From DASQZK01 sp963771005 (lineage in GTDB: Bacteria; Bacteroidota; Bacteroidia; Bacteroidales; GCA-2748055), in NCBI GenBank assembly GCA_963771005.1, contig CAVYRO010000002.1, forward strand, positions 992,001 to 1,056,000: a DNA stretch of 64,000 bases. Reading direction: 5' to 3'. Under the pieces are notes generated by a model. It saw only the letters and a program-made list of their open reading frames with translations. It made no database searches and was not told where the DNA came from. The position numbers were made by a program, and so were the translations under genes. Shown here one piece after another: positions 29,262 through 37,019 of the stretch. Every line of letters starts with the position of its first letter. The first letter of the stretch is position 1.

Positions 29262-30128
29262 TTAACTCGTCATTACCTTGCCCCCGTTCGGGTGAAGGAT
29301 CTGCCCCGTGGTGTAGGACCCGTCTTCAGAGGCAAGAAAAACATAGGATGTGGCTACCTCGCAGGGTTGGCCGGCCCTTCCTAATGGGGTTGATTTCCCG
29401 AATTCTTCAACTTCATCCTTTTCAAAAGTGGATGGTATGAGCGGTGTCCAAATAGGTCCCGGTGCCACTCCATTGACCCTGATCTTCCTGTCCGAAAGGT
29501 TTTTAGCCAGAGCACGGGTGAAAGAAATTATCGCCCCATTGGTCGCGGCATAATCGAGAAAACGTTCACTTCCCTTATAGGCCGTCACACTGGTGGTGTT
29601 AATAATGGAATCTCCTTCAGAAAGATATTCCAGAGCAGGTATCGTAAAATAGTACATGGCAAAAATATTGGTTCTGAACGTCTCTTCCACCAGGTCCAAA
29701 TCCAGCTCTTCGGGATTGGACGTCGGATGTTGTTCGCCGGCATGATTTATGAGAATGTTCAGGCTGCCTAAATTTTCATGAGTTTTCTCAACCACTTCGC
29801 GGCAAAAATCCCTGTTTTTGATGTCACCGCTGAATTTAATGCACTTCCGCCCCTCCTTCTCCACAAGTCGGATTGTTTCTTCGGCATCTTCGTGCTCATT
29901 GAGATAAACTATGGCTATGTCAGCCCCTTCACGGGCAAAGTGGACGGCTATGGATCTGCCGATCCCTGAGTCACCGCCGGTGATAAGGGCCGTTTTGTTC
30001 AGCAGTTTATTGCTGCCCTGGTATCCGTCCCGTATGTAAACAGGCCGGGGATCCATCTCATTCTCATGGCCGGGGACCTCCTGGGTCTGGCCTTTGATTT
30101 CGGCTGATGTTTCTTTATAATCTTCCAT
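29262..30128 (-). CDS. SDR oxidoreductase with the catalytic Lys replaced by Asn
   Basis: The 288-residue protein belongs to the classical short-chain dehydrogenases of the YhdF/YghA type, with an N-terminal extension rich in Pro and Gln. It has the Rossmann motif TGGDSGIGRSIAVHF, a catalytic Ser in NTTSVTAYKG and the family end GQILHPNGG. The active-site YxxxK reads DYAATNGAI: Tyr is present but the Lys position is Asn (AAT codon at about 29545). The NNAG motif reads NHAG. Relatives normally have DYxATKGAI, so this copy may be inactive, altered or affected by a sequencing error. It is co-directional with Ku, 21 bases away, and 96 bases after the topoisomerase gene. Confidence 0.9.
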   Translation of the reverse strand: MEDYKETSAEIKGQTQEVPGHENEMDPRPVYIRDGYQGSNKLLNKTALITGGDSGIGRSIAVHFAREGADIAIVYLNEHEDAEETIRLVEKEGRKCIKFSGDIKNRDFCREVVEKTHENLGSLNILINHAGEQHPTSNPEELDLDLVEETFRTNIFAMYYFTIPALEYLSEGDSIINTTSVTAYKGSERFLDYAATNGAIISFTRALAKNLSDRKIRVNGVAPGPIWTPLIPSTFEKDEVEEFGKSTPLGRAGQPCEVATSYVFLASEDGSYTTGQILHPNGGKVMTS

Positions 30129-30224
30129 ATTCTATTTGTTTTATTTTTGATTATTTCACTTGTGATATTCCGGTCAAATAGCATTCCATTCACCTTGGTA
30201 TTTTCTGAACAAGGTATACGGCAG

Positions 30225-31274
30225 TCAGGTCCTGCGGGCATACCCCACTTCTGCCCCGCCGATAATGACAAGGGCAAGCCTTTCCTCAAAGGAAAGTCCC
30301 CGGGGCTCATCTTCCACAGGAAACCGTTCCGGCGAAAAATCAGGATCGTCGAGCACTTCCAGTACGGCAGGATGGATATAATATTTCTCGCATACCGTCA
30401 CCGTATTTTTCAGTTCCCCGGAAACTTCACGGACAATAGCCCTTCTTAATTTTAGCCGTGGATTTTTATCCAGTTTTTTCCTGGCCACAGGATATTTTTT
30501 GATAGCCAGGACCGTTCCGCCCCAGGTTCTGAAATTTTTACTTGTAAAATTCTCACCTGTGATCTCCTTCAGATATTCGTTCACATCCTCTGACGTCACC
30601 GGAACGGTCTTACTTCCCTGGCTTATATACCGGAAAACCTCGTAACCCGGAAGCTCCGAACATTCCCTGATCAGTTTTCTGAAGAGGTTGTTCCTTATCC
30701 TGAGTGTGCGGTATTTCCTGCTTTTTGCCCGGTAAGAAAAGATGATATCATTACCATTGACAATGATATTCTTACGCCTGAGAGTGGTAAGACCTGAAGT
30801 TCCGTTCTGATGGAAATATTGCGGATTGCCGATCCTGATGTAGTATTCATCGAGGATGCCAAGCACGAGCGAGATCACCTTTTCTTTCGGCCATCCTTCT
30901 TTCCGGAGATCTTTACGGATCACCTTACGGATATCGGGAAGGACCTTTCCAAATTCGCTTATCTTCTGGAATTTGCTCTCCTGCTGATAAGTTGTCCATT
31001 TTTCATGGTACCTGTACTGTTTCCTGTTTTTTGTATCGACGCCGGTGGCTTGCAGGTAACCCAACGGAGATTTGCATATCCAGACCTTTTTCCATGCCGG
31101 TGGGATCGCCAGTTTTTTTATCCGTTCAAGCGTGGCTTCATCGGTGATCTTTTCCCCTGCCTCATCATAATAGGCAAAGCCCTTCCCGAACCTTTTCCTC
31201 GAAAAACCGGGTTTATTGTCACTGACATGGACAAGACCCTTTTCCTTTGCGTCCTTCACCTCAATTATACTCAT
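30225..31274 (-). CDS. DNA topoisomerase IB
   Basis: The 349-residue protein matches bacterial type IB topoisomerases. The N-terminal domain carries RFGKGFAYYDEAG, AIPPAWKKVWICKSP, LGYLQATGVDTKNRKQYRY. The catalytic domain has RIGNPQYFHQNGTSGLTTLR, FTSKNFRTWGGTVLA and the nucleophile Tyr in VCEKYYIHPAVLE at about 310. It relaxes supercoils by a 3'-phosphotyrosine intermediate without ATP. It is the first gene of the run topoisomerase, SDR, Ku, LigD, and its upstream region is shared with the divergent permease gene. Confidence 0.94.
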   Translation of the reverse strand: MSIIEVKDAKEKGLVHVSDNKPGFSRKRFGKGFAYYDEAGEKITDEATLERIKKLAIPPAWKKVWICKSPLGYLQATGVDTKNRKQYRYHEKWTTYQQESKFQKISEFGKVLPDIRKVIRKDLRKEGWPKEKVISLVLGILDEYYIRIGNPQYFHQNGTSGLTTLRRKNIIVNGNDIIFSYRAKSRKYRTLRIRNNLFRKLIRECSELPGYEVFRYISQGSKTVPVTSEDVNEYLKEITGENFTSKNFRTWGGTVLAIKKYPVARKKLDKNPRLKLRRAIVREVSGELKNTVTVCEKYYIHPAVLEVLDDPDFSPERFPVEDEPRGLSFEERLALVIIGGAEVGYARRT

Positions 31275-31779
31275 CGTTCACCTCTCCGTACTCCGACCTG
31301 ATCGGTATAATTCTGGAATATGTATTATCTGCTTAAAGGATTGCCATAGGATATAAGATGAATGTTTCTGGCAATCCTGTATAAAATTATTGGGCAAATT
31401 CAAAGCCATCCTTTTGAAAGATCCGGACGAAAAAATGGATCTTTTCACTTTGCAGTAAGCGGTGTTCACTGCTTTTTAAATGATTTCACCCTATTTCATC
31501 AATATATTAAAAGCTTGGGAATTTGTAGATATTCACCTACATCTAGGTGCCTTTTATCCACACATCCACATGATCTGTGGATCAGGCGGATCAATAATTC
31601 GGCGACAGTCTTTCTTTCTCTTTAATTTCCCCCCGGATATGAAAGGCATTATCTTTTGAAGCCCGGAAACAGCATAAACCATTTCATTCAATATCCGCGG
31701 ACTCATCTCTTGGCTTAAATTTTTCCCCTGTTGAGGTGAATGCCGTAAAATGAACCGGATGAAAAACAATAATCTGTAA
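31275..31779. other. 505-base divergent intergenic region with small inverted repeats
   Basis: It lies between the divergent topoisomerase IB and permease genes, so it should hold promoters for both. I can see a perfect ten-base inverted repeat (AGGATTGCCA at 31337 and TGGCAATCCT at 31369, 22-base spacer), a CACCT/AGGTG palindrome near 31540 and an ATCCACA/TGTGGAT palindrome near 31558. No reading frame in it looks like a gene. These may be operators, but no regulator can be named. Confidence 0.55.
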
Positions 31780-32892
31780 ATGAACAGGAAAGTCAAAGAG
31801 ATCATTTTGTATACCACCCTTTTGATTTTGGGAATTTATTTTCTTTTTACAGGCCTGGTAAAGGCGAAAGGATTCCTTGTTCCCTTTTCACTTGCGGTTT
31901 TGTTTTCAATGATCCTTCTGCCTGTCGACAATTGGCTGAGATCCTTAGGCTTACCGAAAGCCCTGTCGATCGTCCTTTCGGATCTTTTATTAATGGCCTT
32001 TTGTCTCGGGATCATTTTTTTAACCGGTTGGCAAATCCGCAGTATTACGGAAAACTGGCCCGGATATAAAAAACGGCTTCAGCCAAAGATCGGGATGGTA
32101 CAGGATTTCGTGGAGAAAAATACAGGCATTGGCAGGGAGAAACAAGCCGATATTATGCAAAAGATCATAAATAGTAATGCGGGCGGGCAGGAAGAAGACC
32201 GGCATGGAATCTATCATAAGATCATATCCTTTCCGGGAAATTTCCTGCTGGTCTTCGTTTACATCTTCTTCTTCATGTTTTACCGGAAAAAATTCAAAAA
32301 CGCCATTGTCAATTTCTTCCCGGAAGAAAGGCGGGTGAAGGCATCCCGGATTTTGAGCGAGCTTGGCAAAGTGGGACGGCAATATCTTGCCGGGAGATTC
32401 ATGCTCCTGATTATCCTGGCTGTACTTTATTTTGCGGGGCTGTCAATCACTGGGATAAGAAATGCCCTGATGATCTCTCTTCTCGGCGCCCTTCTCAGTC
32501 TTATTCCGTATATCGGAAATGTGCTTGCGGTGATCATCGCGGCATTTATGAGCCTGCTGGCACAAAATTCCATGGGAGCCATCATTGGCGTCCTGCTAGT
32601 GTTCACCATAGCCCAATTTGTGGAAAGCTATATCCTGGAGCCCTACCTGGTCGGACATAAGGTCGAAGTCAATCCGGCAGTGGTCTTCACCGGGGTGATC
32701 ATTGGCGGCATCACCTGGGGTATTGCTGGAATGATCCTCTCAATTCCCTTCATGGGCTTTTGCAAAACCATCTTTGACCGCATACGCATCCTCCAGCCTA
32801 TCGGCTATGTTTTTGATGAGCAGGATACAGGAGCCGGTGACGGCTTGATCAGCCGGATCATAGACCGGATAACAGGTAAAAATGAAGAATGA
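31780..32892 (+). CDS. AI-2E family transporter (PerM/YdiK-like permease)
   Basis: The 370-residue integral membrane protein has about seven or eight helices: pairs near 12-32, 34-50 and 66-86, one near 150-165, and a C-terminal set from about 205 to 335. Family motifs include FFPEERRVKASRILSELGKV, LSLIPYIGNVLAVIIAAFM, and VESYILEPYLVGHKVEVNP followed by GGITWGIAGMILSIPFMGF. The family exports small molecules or ions; the name derives from one E. coli member and the substrate here is unknown. It starts a plus-strand run. Confidence 0.92.
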   Translation: MNRKVKEIILYTTLLILGIYFLFTGLVKAKGFLVPFSLAVLFSMILLPVDNWLRSLGLPKALSIVLSDLLLMAFCLGIIFLTGWQIRSITENWPGYKKRLQPKIGMVQDFVEKNTGIGREKQADIMQKIINSNAGGQEEDRHGIYHKIISFPGNFLLVFVYIFFFMFYRKKFKNAIVNFFPEERRVKASRILSELGKVGRQYLAGRFMLLIILAVLYFAGLSITGIRNALMISLLGALLSLIPYIGNVLAVIIAAFMSLLAQNSMGAIIGVLLVFTIAQFVESYILEPYLVGHKVEVNPAVVFTGVIIGGITWGIAGMILSIPFMGFCKTIFDRIRILQPIGYVFDEQDTGAGDGLISRIIDRITGKNEE

Positions 32893-32923
32893 AAACCGGC
32901 CGCACCGATAAAAAAATCCCGAT

Positions 32924-33988
32924 ATGAAAAAAAAATGGATCATCCTATTCATCATTATCGGCCTGCTTTTCGTGCTTAGGCTGCTCGCACCCGGATTTCT
33001 CCTGAAATATGCGAACAAAAAACTGGCAAAGATACAAGGATATAAGGGTGTTGTTAAAGATGTTGATCTTGCCTTATACAAGGGGGCTTATATCATCGAC
33101 AGTGTGTATTTCACAAAGGAAGGTGCCGATTTCCCCGAACCCTTCATGGCTGCGGGAAAAGTGATCGTTATGATCGACTGGAACGCTCTGCTGGGACATG
33201 GAAAACTTGTGGCATTTGTTACAGTTGAAAATGCCAGGCTAAATTTCAGTGTGGCGAAGTCCGGATCCGGAAAGAAGATAAAACAGACCGGTAAAGGGGT
33301 TAACTGGTTGGAGCATTTCCGGAAGATGTCCCCTCTTGAGTTCAACCGGCTGGAAGTCAGGAATTCAGCCATATATTTTCAGGATTACACAACGAAACCG
33401 GAAATCCGGGTCTACCTCAATTCAATCCGGATCAGCGGTTCGAATCTTCAGAACACAAAGAACGTAAAGCAGGCTTTTCCCGGAGAGCTTCACCTAACTG
33501 CAAACTCCCTTGGTGGCGGGAAGTTAAACTTATCTGTCGGGGTCAATATGCAGAAAAAACCCATGGATGTAAACACAAACCTGGAATTCGAAGACATGGT
33601 TCTTAAAGAATGGAATGATCTTATCCAGGCGAAGTCAGGGCTCGATATAGAGGCAGGTAGTTTTAACTGTTACTCAGAGATCGAGGTATCAGATGGAAAA
33701 ATTGATGGATATATAAAACCTGTCATTGATAATCTGAAGATAAAAGCAAAGAAGGAACATGAAGGATTTTTTGACAAGGCATGGGAAGCTATCGCCGGGG
33801 GTATTGCTTCTCTTTTAGAAAATCATAAGGAGGAACAGATTGCAAGCCGCATCCCTGTTTCAGGTACCATCGACGATGTTGATGCCGATGTACCGGCTGC
33901 GATCCTGAATACTTTCAAAAATGCTTTTACGAAAGCATTCAGCAAGGAACTTGAGCATTCGGTGCCTTCGGGGAAGAAAAAGGACTGA
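32924..33988 (+). CDS. AsmA/DUF748-like envelope protein
   Basis: The 354-residue protein has one N-terminal membrane helix (MKKKWIILFIIIGLLFVLRL) and a long beta-rich part. It contains an early ALYKGAYIIDSVYF pattern, VIVMIDWNALLGHGKLVAF, LEVRNSAIYFQDYTTKPEI and a C-terminal VPAAILNTFKNAFTKAFSKE. This is the architecture of DUF748/AsmA-like proteins, which form hydrophobic grooves linking the two membranes in better studied members. Its exact role is unknown. It follows the permease gene by 31 bases. Confidence 0.75.
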   Translation: MKKKWIILFIIIGLLFVLRLLAPGFLLKYANKKLAKIQGYKGVVKDVDLALYKGAYIIDSVYFTKEGADFPEPFMAAGKVIVMIDWNALLGHGKLVAFVTVENARLNFSVAKSGSGKKIKQTGKGVNWLEHFRKMSPLEFNRLEVRNSAIYFQDYTTKPEIRVYLNSIRISGSNLQNTKNVKQAFPGELHLTANSLGGGKLNLSVGVNMQKKPMDVNTNLEFEDMVLKEWNDLIQAKSGLDIEAGSFNCYSEIEVSDGKIDGYIKPVIDNLKIKAKKEHEGFFDKAWEAIAGGIASLLENHKEEQIASRIPVSGTIDDVDADVPAAILNTFKNAFTKAFSKELEHSVPSGKKKD

Positions 33989-34052
33989 GTGATTTATGGA
34001 ATGGAAATTGGTGTAGGTCAATCATTCCTCTTTTATTAAAAAACAGAAGATC

Positions 34053-35831
34053 ATGAGTAAAAACGTGAGCGATTTTTTAGTGGAAAGACTTTCTGAATGG
34101 GGAGTTAAAAATATTTACGGGTTTCCCGGTGATGGTATTAACGGGCTTATGGGTGCGCTTAACGCGGCTGGAGACAGGATACGGTTTATCCAGTCCCGGC
34201 ACGAGGAAATGGCTGCTTTTATGGCCTGTGCACATGCCAAATTCACCGGTGAGGTAGGGATCTGCATGGCTACCTCAGGACCCGGAGCCATTCATCTCCT
34301 AAACGGTCTCTACGATGCGAAGATGGACCATCAGCCCGTAGTAGCAATAGTTGGCCAGCAGGCTCGTTCATCCCTCGGCGGGTCCTACCAACAGGAAGTT
34401 GATCTTGTAAGTCTCTTCAAGGATGTGGCGGGCGAATATGTCCATATGGCCACGTCGCCTGTCCAGATCCGGCAGCTGGTGGACCGTGCGATAAGGATCG
34501 CCAAGGATCAGCGCACGGTAACCTGCATTATCATTCCCAACGACCTTCAGGTCGAGGATGCTGTGGAGGTTCCTCCACATCAGCATGGAACCGTACATAC
34601 AGGTATAGGGCATCCGGCTTCCCGTTTCGTCCCTGAAGAGATGGAATTAAAAAAAGCTGCCTCCATAATAAATGAAGGCAAAAAGGTGGGCATCCTTGTA
34701 GGTGCCGGGGCACTTCATGCTGCCGACGAGGTGAAACAACTCGCTGAACTTACCGGCGCCGGCGTTGCGAAAGCGCTGCTGGGACGTGTCGTACTATCGG
34801 ATTACCTGCCTTATGTTACCGGGGCCATCGGGCTGCTTGGAACAAAACCGAGTTACGATATGATGATGGAATGTGATACCTTCCTTATGATCGGGTCCAG
34901 TTTCCCTTATCCGGAATTTTTACCTGAAGAAGGCTCGGCCAGGGGAATCCAGATCGATATCGACGGCCGGATGCTCAGCATCAGGTACCCGATGGAACTG
35001 AACCTAAAAGGAGACAGCAAGGCAACCCTCCAGGCACTTATACCCCTTCTTGAATACAAAGAAGATCGCAGTTGGCGGGAAAAACTTGAAAAAGGGATCA
35101 AAGAGTGGTGGGAGCTTATGGATGCGAGAGCCATGATAAGTGCCAATCCTGTCAATCCGCAGCGTGTCTTCTGGGAATTATCATCCCGCTTACCTGAAAA
35201 TGTCATCCTTTCATCCGATTCGGGTTCGGCAGCCAATTGGTTCGCACGCGACCTAAAACTAAAGGAAACTATGATGGCATCTCTTTCGGGCACACTGGCT
35301 ACTATGGGTCCCGGTGTTCCGTATGCCATTGCAGCCAAGTTCACTCATCCCGACCGACCTGCGATTGCATTGGTAGGCGACGGTGCCATGCAAATGAACG
35401 GCAACGAAGGATTGATTACCATCAGCAAGTACTGGAAAGACTGGAGAGACCCAAGATTGGTCGTTCTCGTACTGAACAACCGCGACCTCAACCAGGTGAC
35501 CTGGGAGCAGCGTGTCATGGAAGGCGATCCCAAATTTAACGCATCACAGAACATCCCCGACTTTCCATACGCAAAGTATGCAGAATCCCTGGGATTGAAG
35601 GGGATTAAAATAGAAGATCCCGAGAAGTTGGGATGGGCCTGGGATGAAGTCCTCAATGCCGACAGACCGGCAGTGCTCGAGGTGGTCACGGATCCGGAAG
35701 TTCCGCCACTCCCCCCGCATATCCAGTTCAAACAGGCTGTTAATTATACTAAGTCACTGCTCAATGGTGATCCCCACAGAGGAAGGATGATCAAGCAGAC
35801 GATCAAGGATAAAGCTTCCAAATACCTTTAA
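34053..35831 (+). CDS. ThDP-dependent enzyme, pyruvate oxidase/acetolactate synthase-like
   Basis: The 592-residue protein has the three ThDP-enzyme domains. The N-terminal PYR domain carries WGVKNIYGFPGDGINGLM and the activating Glu in RHEEMAAFM (about 51). A central domain (about 190-330) is the FAD or nucleotide fold type. The PP domain has the ThDP motif GDGAMQMNGNEGLITISKYW at about 442 ending in LNNRDLNQ. GSKPG-type plus VTWEQRVMEGDPKF sequence matches the group annotated as ThDP-requiring PoxB-like proteins rather than true acetolactate synthases. It probably decarboxylates a 2-oxo acid. It starts a group of metabolic genes on the plus strand. Confidence 0.87.
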   Translation: MSKNVSDFLVERLSEWGVKNIYGFPGDGINGLMGALNAAGDRIRFIQSRHEEMAAFMACAHAKFTGEVGICMATSGPGAIHLLNGLYDAKMDHQPVVAIVGQQARSSLGGSYQQEVDLVSLFKDVAGEYVHMATSPVQIRQLVDRAIRIAKDQRTVTCIIIPNDLQVEDAVEVPPHQHGTVHTGIGHPASRFVPEEMELKKAASIINEGKKVGILVGAGALHAADEVKQLAELTGAGVAKALLGRVVLSDYLPYVTGAIGLLGTKPSYDMMMECDTFLMIGSSFPYPEFLPEEGSARGIQIDIDGRMLSIRYPMELNLKGDSKATLQALIPLLEYKEDRSWREKLEKGIKEWWELMDARAMISANPVNPQRVFWELSSRLPENVILSSDSGSAANWFARDLKLKETMMASLSGTLATMGPGVPYAIAAKFTHPDRPAIALVGDGAMQMNGNEGLITISKYWKDWRDPRLVVLVLNNRDLNQVTWEQRVMEGDPKFNASQNIPDFPYAKYAESLGLKGIKIEDPEKLGWAWDEVLNADRPAVLEVVTDPEVPPLPPHIQFKQAVNYTKSLLNGDPHRGRMIKQTIKDKASKYL

Positions 35832-35872
35832 GATCCGCGATTTCCCTGATCCGCGAGTGACAAAAGGCTGGA

Positions 35873-36991
35873 GTGAATCAAAAAGAATCCAATATTGAGA
35901 CCATAATCCCGGTTAAGGGAATGCAGGTCAGATGCTTTTCTGTTCCCACACCCTCACCCGAATCGGATGGTACGCTGGAATGGGAAAAGACCGTAATGGT
36001 CTTCGTCGAAATCCGGGGAGGAGGACGCAAAGGTATCGGATATACCTATGCAGATCAATCCACTGCCGTATTTATCAACGATCACCTGAAGGAGGTGATC
36101 ACAGGTAAAAATGTCTTTAACATTCCCTCCATCTGGGAAGCCATGCGGGTAAAAGTCCGGAACCTGGGAAACCCGGGAGTGTCGTCAATGGCAATATCTG
36201 CCATCGACATAGCCCTGTGGGACCTGAAAAGCCGGATCCTGGGATTGCCGCTTGTCCACATGCTGGGAATGACAAGGGAAAATATCCCGGTGTACGGCAG
36301 CGGGGGATTCACTTCCTTCAGTGAAAAAGAGTTCAGGGACCAGTTTAATGGCTGGCTGGAGAAAGGCTTTTTTATGTTTAAGATGAAAGTAGGCCGTCAT
36401 CCTGGTGATGATCCGCGGAGGGTTGATTTTGCCCGGAAGATAATCGGCGGTGATAAAGAGCTCTTCGTTGATGCAAATGGAGCTTTCAGCGTGAAGCAGG
36501 CTGTGGAATATGCGCATCGTTTCGGTGAATGGAGAGTCTCCTGGTTTGAAGAGCCTGTAAGCTCTGAAAATCTGCGGGGACTGAATTTCATAAGGCATCA
36601 TTCTCCGCCGGCCATGAACATCACTGCCGGAGAATACGGGTACGAACCGGGTTATTTCCGACGCATGCTCGATCATGATTCGGTCGACATTCTTCAAATT
36701 GACTCAACACGGTGTGGTGGAATAACAGGGTTCCTCAAAGCCTCCGACATAAGCGAAGCATATGAGATACCCATATCGGCCCATACCGTACCCTCCATCC
36801 ATACACGCCTTTGTTGCACAATAAGCAAGGCAGTTCATGTTGAATATTTTTCCGATCACGCCCGGATAGAAAAAATGTTCTTCGATGGATTTCTTGAGCC
36901 GGAGAATGGTATTTGCACACCCTCTCTTCAGGAGCCGGGTCTTGGACTCGTCCTTAAAGAAAAAGACAGCCGGAAATACGAATTATCATGA
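35873..36991 (+). CDS. Enolase superfamily (mandelate racemase/sugar-acid dehydratase-like) enzyme
   Basis: The 372 residues start at GTG 35873. Superfamily residues are in place: KMKVGR (KxK base pair, about 171), the metal ligands DANG (about 199), WFEEP (about 226) and AGEYGYE (about 252), DILQIDSTRCGGITG (about 278) and the base His in SAHTVPSIH (about 303). A KxK plus His arrangement is that of the mandelate racemase subgroup, which includes many sugar-acid dehydratases; the substrate cannot be read from sequence. It lies 41 bases after the ThDP enzyme and 28 before the FAD/Fe-S dehydrogenase, which suggests a shared catabolic pathway for a 2-hydroxy or sugar acid. Confidence 0.87.
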   Translation: MNQKESNIETIIPVKGMQVRCFSVPTPSPESDGTLEWEKTVMVFVEIRGGGRKGIGYTYADQSTAVFINDHLKEVITGKNVFNIPSIWEAMRVKVRNLGNPGVSSMAISAIDIALWDLKSRILGLPLVHMLGMTRENIPVYGSGGFTSFSEKEFRDQFNGWLEKGFFMFKMKVGRHPGDDPRRVDFARKIIGGDKELFVDANGAFSVKQAVEYAHRFGEWRVSWFEEPVSSENLRGLNFIRHHSPPAMNITAGEYGYEPGYFRRMLDHDSVDILQIDSTRCGGITGFLKASDISEAYEIPISAHTVPSIHTRLCCTISKAVHVEYFSDHARIEKMFFDGFLEPENGICTPSLQEPGLGLVLKEKDSRKYELS

Positions 36992-37019
36992 TATACTAAT
37001 ATAATTTAACCGTAATAAA

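Noticed and set aside
31554..31817. 87-codon minus-strand frame overlapping the permease start
   Set aside because: No recognised domain, and it collides with the start of a well-supported gene; treated as intergenic.
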